Translations under genes and position numbers: made by a program
Origin: Bacteroides sp. UBA7333
Lineage (GTDB): Bacteria; Bacteroidota; Bacteroidia; Bacteroidales; Bacteroidaceae
Assembly (NCBI GenBank): GCA_002471195.1
Contig: DKPN01000027.1
Coordinates: 1 to 10,628, forward strand
Direction of reading: 5' to 3'
Length of the DNA: 10,628 nt
The notes under the pieces: model-generated
Seen by the model: only the letters and a program-made list of their open reading frames with translations
Databases searched by the model: none
What the model was told of the DNA's origin: nothing
Shown: positions 5,950 through 10,628 of the stretch, piece by piece
Layout: each line of letters starts with the position of its first letter
Position numbering within the stretch: the stretch's first letter is position 1

Positions 5950-7071
5950 TTACTTTTTAATCCATGTCAACTTATGCCAAATATACTCTAACGGACCCAA
6001 TTTATGATGACTCAACCACCACTTACAGAACATGATTTGCAGTAGCATCACCATTATTCCTATTACCAAACTCCAAGCAATACCTATTACAGATGCCAAG
6101 CCAAATGCATAAGGAAAGAAAATGAGACTACCGATGATAGATTGGCTAATATAGTTTGTTAAACTCATTCGTCCGTAAAAACGCAACCCATAAGTCATAC
6201 GTTTAAATACATCACTCTGATACATAACAACAAATGTAGATACTAAAATGGCGGTGAAAGCTATATTATACCACATGGTAAATATCACTTGCAACGACTC
6301 CGAAGAGGATGTTTTAGCAACATACAACACAAAGCTACTAATAAAACCTACGATAAGAGTTTTAATCCAAAATCCCATATCACGATTAAAGTAATCGCCA
6401 CGAGCAAGAATCATGCCTAAAATAAATAATCCGGGTGCTTGCAACAATCTACCGGCATCGACAGCCCAGAACAAACTCGCTATCTGCCCTATCGTTATAT
6501 TCGCCCAAATCATCTCCCAGAAGTTTCCGCTGTTTATTACTTGAGTCAGCGTAGGATAATAAGAGTCGTTGAGAAGTGTAGGAATAACATGAACGCCTAT
6601 GCACTCTAATAATTCGATCGGTTGAATTAAAAATACCAAAGCTATAAACAGAAGAGCACATTGCGAAAGTTTACGCAAGGGTATCATCACAAATCCCATG
6701 ATAGCGAATAACAATAAAACATCACCTCCCGGAAAAAAAGCAGCATTCAAGGTAGCAAAAAGCATGAGCAAAATCAACCGCCAAGCAAAACGACCACCAA
6801 AATCTTTTCCCTTATTTTCTTGATTGCGCTGTTGAATTACAAAGGTAAAACCAAAAAGAAGTGCGAACATAGTGTAACTCTTCCCTGCAAATACAAAGAA
6901 AAGGGCATCCCATACGCTTTGATTGATTAGTTGCCCCACCTCTGTGGTGGCTTCAGGGTATACACCATAAATAAAGTGTTCGATGAAATGAAGTAGCATA
7001 ATGGCTACCACCGCAAAACCACGTAAGGCATCCACTACCTCTACTCTTCTTGTTTTTAATGTCGTGTTCAT
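5950..7071 (-). CDS. DUF418 family multi-pass membrane protein (YeiB-like)
   Basis: Integral inner-membrane protein of 373 residues with about ten hydrophobic segments, near residues 14-34, 56-78, 98-112, 117-132, 138-157, 205-225, 235-251, 266-284, 307-325 and 328-347. The N-terminal VDALRGFAVVAIMLLH (13-28) is the motif shared by DUF418/YeiB and the wider acyltransferase-3-like membrane superfamily. The C-terminal half has two features specific to DUF418: FYGRMSLTNYISQS (298-311) and GPLEYIWHKLTW (359-370). Its biochemical role is not established. By superfamily analogy it may transfer an acyl group to an envelope substrate, but no acceptor can be named. The ATG at 7071 lies 36 bases downstream of a good -7 element. 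It is separated from blaR1-type gene transcription by a terminator, so it is probably a single-gene unit. Confidence 0.85.
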   Translation of the reverse strand: MNTTLKTRRVEVVDALRGFAVVAIMLLHFIEHFIYGVYPEATTEVGQLINQSVWDALFFVFAGKSYTMFALLFGFTFVIQQRNQENKGKDFGGRFAWRLILLMLFATLNAAFFPGGDVLLLFAIMGFVMIPLRKLSQCALLFIALVFLIQPIELLECIGVHVIPTLLNDSYYPTLTQVINSGNFWEMIWANITIGQIASLFWAVDAGRLLQAPGLFILGMILARGDYFNRDMGFWIKTLIVGFISSFVLYVAKTSSSESLQVIFTMWYNIAFTAILVSTFVVMYQSDVFKRMTYGLRFYGRMSLTNYISQSIIGSLIFFPYAFGLASVIGIAWSLVIGIMVMLLQIMFCKWWLSHHKLGPLEYIWHKLTWIKK

Positions 7072-7107
7072 GTTCTATTTTATATTAGTATTAAACGCTA
7101 TAATTCA

Positions 7108-7115
7108 CAAATATA
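7108..7115 (-). promoter_or_regulatory. Candidate -7 element for the DUF418 gene
   Basis: On the - strand, 7115 to 7108 reads TATATTTG, an exact match to TAnnTTTG. It lies 36 bases upstream of the ATG at 7071 and predicts a leader of about 30 bases. The -33 TTTG is not found at the expected distance. Confidence 0.45.
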
Positions 7116-7195
7116 CGAACGAATCATCCGAAAATATTTAATCTAAATCAAAAAACCGCTGCATCAGTGAGATAAACGGATATCCATCCGGATGC

Positions 7196-7231
7196 AAAAA
7201 GGCGAATATCCAATCGTTGAATATCCGCCTT
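7196..7231 (-). terminator. Intrinsic terminator of the BlaI-BlaR1 unit
   Basis: Read on the - strand, AAGGCGGATATTC (7231-7219) pairs with GGATATTCGCCTT (7211-7199). This gives 13 continuous pairs, eleven Watson-Crick and two G-U, around a 7-base loop. A run of T follows (7200-7196, continuing the TT of the stem). On the + strand the same two positions become A-C mismatches, so the structure favours - strand transcripts. It starts 25 bases after the stop of the M56 protease gene. Confidence 0.85.
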
Positions 7232-7256
7232 CATTTATGTAAAGTTAAGAGAGAGA

Positions 7257-9191
7257 CTAATTATTACTTTGAGAAACATTTAGCTTAGTTGCATTTTGCC
7301 GACGCAAAACATTTTTTACTTCATCTACAACTTTTTCGTTTACATCAGGATCGACCTTTAAACTTACCACATCATTCTGATCCGAATCTTTCATCTCATT
7401 TTCATCTTTCAGTGTAACAGCAATGATGCCTTCTTTGGCCTTTTCGCCATATTTATCGACCATGGGTCCCGACTTATAGACATTAATCGACTTAATTCTA
7501 TTGGGCGAAATAGATTTCAGTGCCGACATGCTACTTACCTTTCCATCTACAAGCACTAAAGGTTGTCCACCCCGTTTGCCTCTAACAGTAAACTCTTCGT
7601 TCGAAGAAGCTTGTTGTGCATCAGGTGCAACATTGAGACCAATCATTTTCCCAGCCAATTGAGTCATTTTATCTTCGGAAGTTTTAGCATCCTTTTTTAA
7701 AGATACTATAACGGCCCCGTGAGCAGCCTTCGCACCATACAAAGCCACAGCACTATCCCCTTTTATAACATTAATATTGTCAATATCAGACGGATTAATC
7801 GTTTTCAACTGATCGTGAGGTAGAATTTTACCATCAACAATAACAAGAGGTTCTTTGCTAGATGATTCATCCATACTATTAGTCGGCAATTTACTTTTAC
7901 TATTCTTTATCAACATAGGAAGTTCTACTTTGCATGCCACCGGCTGACCATTAAGTTGAGCAGCCATCCATTGTGGCATCTTTTCTAAAAACTTCACATA
8001 GGCTGCATCTACTTCGGGCGAATACGACTTAACAACCTTTACATCAGATACACCACCTTTACTATTGACTATAAAACTTGCCAGCACTTCACCTTCTTTT
8101 TCAGTTGCAGGCAATTTTAAGTTCGCATTCCAATAGGCATCGTCATGAGTAGGAACAGGAGTTTTATCAACTTGCTCTATACTATAAACTTTCTCACCAA
8201 CATAACTTTGCGCAATTTTTGTTACATCAGTTTCATTACTTACCAATAAATTACTAATTTTGGCATTAGAGATTTCGTCCATCGTTTCTGAAATCTCCGG
8301 ACGGGCAAAAGCAGATACTGCGATAGCAGCCAACGGAAGTACATACAGATACTTCAATCTCGCCCAAGGACTTGATTTTTCTTTTAACATCATAGTAATA
8401 CGTTTTTTAAGTGAACTGTGATTTAAGCTGTTGGCCATAGAGTAGAGCCTTGTGCCAACAGCTTTCTTTATTAATAATAGTTGATATTTCTTTGCATCAA
8501 CACCTTGTTTTATCACCTCTTCATCGGCCTCATATTCATGAATATTTTGCAACTCCTGCTTTAATAACCATATGGCAGGATTGAACCATTGAAATATGGC
8601 ACAAACATCAGCCAATATAATATCATATGAATGCAAATGACAGATATGTGCCTTTTCGTGTATCAATACTTCACGACCATTCTCATTCAAATCTTCCCTA
8701 GATATTACAATGAGTCGCATCCAACTAAAAGGCGAATAGGTGGTATTATGTACGTAAAGTTTTATACCATCGTCCAGTTGACTTTTATCGGCCGATTTTA
8801 ACAACAGTAACAAGCGAATATGAGAATAGGTATATCTGAGAAGAAAAAATGCAAAACCAGCTAAATAAACGATCAATAGTAGATAGATATAGTAGTTCTT
8901 CTTTACAACCGGTATAATGGCTGTTGTTTCAACTGTAACATACTCTGTGGTAACATCCATCATCAACATATCAACTATTTGCTGCAACGACATCATCGAT
9001 TGCGATATTTCTGTCGGTTCCTTTACTGTAATTTCAATCAGAGGAAGAAGACAAGACAGAGTCATAATGCTTAATAAAGCAATTCGATTGAACCGGTGAA
9101 AAGTGTCACGACTCAACAATAATCGATAAAACAGGTAGAATAGAATGAGGCAAAAAGCCGATTTAAGTATATAGATAAATAAGGTTCCCAT
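7257..9191 (-). CDS. BlaR1-type M56 metalloprotease with TonB and tandem receptor-plug-like domains
   Basis: Membrane sensor-protease of 644 residues. The N-terminal BlaR1/MecR1-type domain has membrane segments near 4-26, 37-56, 100-120 and 282-297. A zinc-protease motif HEKAH (178-182) and an EYEAD motif (219-223) lie on the cytoplasmic side. In known systems this class of protease leads to loss of the cognate BlaI repressor, encoded here 23 bases upstream. The periplasmic part is not a penicillin-binding domain. It has a TonB C-terminal-like domain (about 345-428, with MPQWMAAQLNGQPV) and then two copies of a 53-residue module (448-500 and 544-596). These align without gaps, with 25 identities, and each has a PLV.VDGK start and a YG..KA..G core as in the plug of TonB-dependent receptors. 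The second copy is preceded by GKMIGLNV and VRGKRGG, strengthening the likeness to SusC-type plugs. The signal sensed is unknown. Confidence 0.88.
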   Translation of the reverse strand: MGTLFIYILKSAFCLILFYLFYRLLLSRDTFHRFNRIALLSIMTLSCLLPLIEITVKEPTEISQSMMSLQQIVDMLMMDVTTEYVTVETTAIIPVVKKNYYIYLLLIVYLAGFAFFLLRYTYSHIRLLLLLKSADKSQLDDGIKLYVHNTTYSPFSWMRLIVISREDLNENGREVLIHEKAHICHLHSYDIILADVCAIFQWFNPAIWLLKQELQNIHEYEADEEVIKQGVDAKKYQLLLIKKAVGTRLYSMANSLNHSSLKKRITMMLKEKSSPWARLKYLYVLPLAAIAVSAFARPEISETMDEISNAKISNLLVSNETDVTKIAQSYVGEKVYSIEQVDKTPVPTHDDAYWNANLKLPATEKEGEVLASFIVNSKGGVSDVKVVKSYSPEVDAAYVKFLEKMPQWMAAQLNGQPVACKVELPMLIKNSKSKLPTNSMDESSSKEPLVIVDGKILPHDQLKTINPSDIDNINVIKGDSAVALYGAKAAHGAVIVSLKKDAKTSEDKMTQLAGKMIGLNVAPDAQQASSNEEFTVRGKRGGQPLVLVDGKVSSMSALKSISPNRIKSINVYKSGPMVDKYGEKAKEGIIAVTLKDENEMKDSDQNDVVSLKVDPDVNEKVVDEVKNVLRRQNATKLNVSQSNN

Positions 9192-9214
9192 AAAGTATTC
9201 GTTTAATGATTGGT

Positions 9215-9580
9215 TTATTTATGCCCCTTCTCAACTTCGTCGATCAGTTGTTTCAAATCATCGAGCGATATATCTTCTTCTTTTACAAGCGAAGAGACAG
9301 CACTTAAAAAGGAGTTATTGAAATATTTACTGATTACATTTTTCAACGTACCTTTACTAAATTCATTTTCGCTTATTACGGCATAATACTGATAAGTATT
9401 TCCAAATGTATGGTGAGCCAAGTATCCCTTCTCTTCTAAGCCCCTCACAATCGTAGAAAGCGTATTGAAATGAGGCTTAGGATCATCATAGAAAGCAACA
9501 ATTTCTTTCACAAACAGCGGACCTTTCTTCCAGAAAAAATCCATCAATTCTTCTTCTTTTGCAGTCAATCCTTTCATCAT
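9215..9580 (-). CDS. BlaI/MecI/CopY family transcriptional repressor
   Basis: DNA-binding repressor of 121 residues. A winged helix-turn-helix occupies about 4-72: LTAKEEELMDFFWKKGPLFV, then a recognition helix near 37-53 (HFNTLSTIVRGLEEKGY) and a wing (HHTFGNTYQYYAV). A short helical dimerisation region follows at 73-121 (NNSFLSAVSSLV, then an acidic end). Family members bind operators as dimers and are inactivated when the partner protease is activated. That partner is the next gene downstream (23-base gap), so the pair forms a classical sensor-repressor unit. The start is one of two adjacent ATGs at 9580 and 9577, and I kept the first. It is read in the same direction as the thioredoxin gene 60 bases upstream, and a possible operator lies in that gap. 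No beta-lactamase gene is visible nearby. Confidence 0.93.
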   Translation of the reverse strand: MMKGLTAKEEELMDFFWKKGPLFVKEIVAFYDDPKPHFNTLSTIVRGLEEKGYLAHHTFGNTYQYYAVISENEFSKGTLKNVISKYFNNSFLSAVSSLVKEEDISLDDLKQLIDEVEKGHK

Positions 9581-9600
9581 ATTTTAAAGTTAATTATAGC

Positions 9601-9619
9601 CCAATCTACTTGTATTTGG
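9601..9619. promoter_or_regulatory. Possible BlaI-type operator upstream of the repressor gene
   Basis: CCAATCTACTTGTATTTGG contains the dyad TAC-TT-GTA flanked by CCAA and TTGG. The inner and outer symmetries are half a base out of register, so the palindrome is imperfect. BlaI-family operators are typically dyads of the TACA/TGTA kind, and autoregulation is usual in the family. On the - strand it overlaps TAGATTGG, a one-mismatch -7-like sequence. The 7-base piece TCTACTT recurs on the other strand at 10489-10495, upstream of the thioredoxin gene. Weak evidence. Confidence 0.25.
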
Positions 9620-9640
9620 ACTATTCATTATTTATATCTA

Positions 9641-10408
9641 TTATTCGTTTGCACACTCTTTTATGGCTTCGAGTATATTATCTCTCTGGATAACCGACGT
9701 ACCATTCTCTATCAATCGTATTACCCCTTTTTTGCCAACTACAATGGTCATGGGGTAACCCTTACCTCCCAACCATTTTAAAAACTGTTTATCGTCAACT
9801 AAATGAGTCCAATTAAACTGATGTTTTTCAACAATGTTTTTTGCTATATCGGCATTCTCAAAGGTAGACGATAAGAATACGATATCGGGATATTGATCTT
9901 TCCATGTAGAAAGTTCGGGCATTTCTTTACGGCATGGTCCACACCCCGAATACCAGAGATTAAGAACCATCACCTTATCTTTACAGTCTTTATTACTCCA
10001 TTTTTTACCATTGATATCTTTGGCAGTGAACTTTGGGAATTTATCATTCACATTCACAATATTCTCCTCAGCGCCTCCATCCGTAATAAGAGAAGGAAAA
10101 CTTTGGCTTGAATTATATTGATCTAATAAATATTGCGCATTAGCTATTTTCTCGATGGGTACAGCCAGATTTTTGGCTTTCTCAGAAAGATATTTACCTT
10201 CAGCATACTCAATACCTAACACTTTATTTTCCACGCTATCTTTAAGTATAAACAACCTACTATTCGCAGGTATAGCTTCGGGCTTTTGTAGAAAGAAATA
10301 TCCTTCGATACAGAACTTTGGAATGATACTATCGCTTGAAGTTAGATTTTGACTCTTTACCAAAAGCGAAAACATAAATGCAACAATGAAAATTAGAATC
10401 TTATTCAT
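9641..10408 (-). CDS. Exported TlpA/ResA-type thioredoxin-fold protein
   Basis: Periplasm-facing thiol-disulfide oxidoreductase of 255 residues. The N-terminus (MNKILIFIVAFMFSLLVKSQ) is a signal peptide, probably cut between Ser19 and Gln20, with no lipobox Cys. Residues 20-115 form a poorly recognised N-terminal region. Residues 122-255 are a TlpA-like thioredoxin domain: FTAKDINGKKWS, LNLWYSGCGPCRKEMPEL with the redox pair Cys156/Cys159, and the cis-proline loop GYPMTIVV with Pro219. Such proteins reduce disulfides in the envelope, for instance in cytochrome c maturation, but no partner is visible here. It precedes the BlaI-type repressor by 60 bases on the same strand, so co-transcription is possible. 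That would link thiol chemistry to the sensor pair (inference). The ATG at 10408 opens the signal peptide. Upstream, 10409-10628 is AT-rich with no gene that I can see. Confidence 0.9.
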   Translation of the reverse strand: MNKILIFIVAFMFSLLVKSQNLTSSDSIIPKFCIEGYFFLQKPEAIPANSRLFILKDSVENKVLGIEYAEGKYLSEKAKNLAVPIEKIANAQYLLDQYNSSQSFPSLITDGGAEENIVNVNDKFPKFTAKDINGKKWSNKDCKDKVMVLNLWYSGCGPCRKEMPELSTWKDQYPDIVFLSSTFENADIAKNIVEKHQFNWTHLVDDKQFLKWLGGKGYPMTIVVGKKGVIRLIENGTSVIQRDNILEAIKECANE

Positions 10409-10479
10409 AAGCCAGTAACATTAAATGATTGATACTACGAAATGCTTAATTACAATTGTTATGTTAGTATATAAAACCT

Positions 10480-10493
10480 TACTTTCTAAAGTA
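10480..10493. promoter_or_regulatory. Short palindrome upstream of the thioredoxin gene, possible operator
   Basis: TACTTTCTAAAGTA is an inverted repeat with two 6-base arms and a 2-base centre, 72 bases upstream of the start at 10408. On the - strand it lies just downstream of a weak -7-like TTTG (10504-10501), with TTAG (10532-10529) in place of a -33 TTTG 24 bases away. A transcript would therefore start close to the palindrome. Its outer TAC/GTA matches the dyad at 9601-9619. Binding by the BlaI-type repressor is only a possibility. Confidence 0.25.
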
Positions 10494-10585
10494 GACAATG
10501 CAAATAACTAAATAATATAGTTTGAAAACTAATATTTATAGTTAATATAAACTAAAACATACAGTTTTACATATACAGCTTATCT

Positions 10586-10607
10586 TTAGCTATTTACAAA
10601 TAGTTAG
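10586..10607. repeat. Inverted repeat in the AT-rich right end
   Basis: TTAGCTATTT (10586-10595) and AAATAGTTAG (10598-10607) can pair over ten positions on the + strand, with two G-U pairs and only two loop bases, so the top pairs would open. The perfect core is CTATTT/AAATAG. No U run follows on either strand, so it does not look like a terminator. It may be regulatory for a gene beyond the window or may be chance in AT-rich sequence. Confidence 0.3.
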
Positions 10608-10628
10608 TCATGATATAAAACAAAAAGC

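Noticed and set aside
7257..9580. A beta-lactam resistance regulon (blaR1-blaI with beta-lactamase)
   Set aside because: The protease lacks the penicillin-binding sensor domain and no beta-lactamase or PBP gene is in the window. Only the protease and repressor families are shared.
9593..9598. TATAAT on the - strand upstream of the BlaI-type gene as a sigma-70 -10 box
   Set aside because: No TTGACA-like -35 lies at the right distance, and Bacteroidota primary promoters use a different consensus.
5273..10559. The 14-mer TATAAACTAAAACA at 5273-5286 and again at 10546-10559
   Set aside because: It is a short AT-rich match at a level expected by chance in 10 kb of this composition. The contexts differ and no flanking similarity extends it.
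1..10628. Insertion sequences, CRISPR arrays, tRNA or rRNA genes, attachment sites
   Set aside because: No transposase, regular repeat-spacer pattern, terminal repeats, cloverleaf or rRNA-like sequence was seen on either strand.

Overview
The window looks like a chromosomal segment from a member of the order Bacteroidales (phylum Bacteroidota). Three things point there. The gene order acpP-fabF-rnc facing pfkA is the one I know from Bacteroides and relatives. The upstream regions carry TTTG / TAnnTTTG-type promoter elements and no Shine-Dalgarno sequences. The proteins include family types typical of the phylum: a BlaR1-type protease with TonB and receptor-plug modules, exported proteins cleaved just before Gln, and a bacterial GH3 protein. 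Base composition is AT-rich throughout, and I see no sign of a mobile element, CRISPR array, rRNA or tRNA. Family or genus cannot be settled from this sequence alone.

Positions 1-2544 hold a + strand operon of acyl carrier protein (acpP), beta-ketoacyl-ACP synthase II (fabF) and ribonuclease III (rnc). A Bacteroidales-type promoter lies in front of acpP. The first codons of rnc contain a strong RNA hairpin followed by a U-rich run. It could attenuate transcription between the abundant fatty-acid genes and rnc, or be a site where RNase III cuts its own message. Positions 2552-3565 hold 6-phosphofructokinase (pfkA) on the - strand, converging on rnc with only 7 bases between the stop codons.

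Positions 3691-5869 hold two + strand genes: a 507-residue GH3 (JAR1-like acyl-adenylating) protein and a small outer-membrane beta-barrel protein, each followed by a hairpin terminator. The second terminator is a perfect 23-bp stem with A and T runs on its two sides, placed so that it can serve both converging genes. From 5950 to 10408 everything is on the - strand: a DUF418 multi-pass membrane protein with its own promoter element, then (in transcription order from the right) an exported TlpA-type thioredoxin, a BlaI/MecI-type repressor and a BlaR1-type M56 membrane metalloprotease.

The thioredoxin-BlaI-BlaR1 set is the most accessory-looking part. The protease keeps the zinc motif and membrane topology of BlaR1 but lacks the penicillin-binding sensor. 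In its place are a TonB C-terminal domain and two tandem copies of a module resembling the plug of TonB-dependent receptors. A plausible reading (inference) is an envelope-state sensor that triggers loss of the repressor. The rest of the window is ordinary housekeeping sequence with a few notable details.
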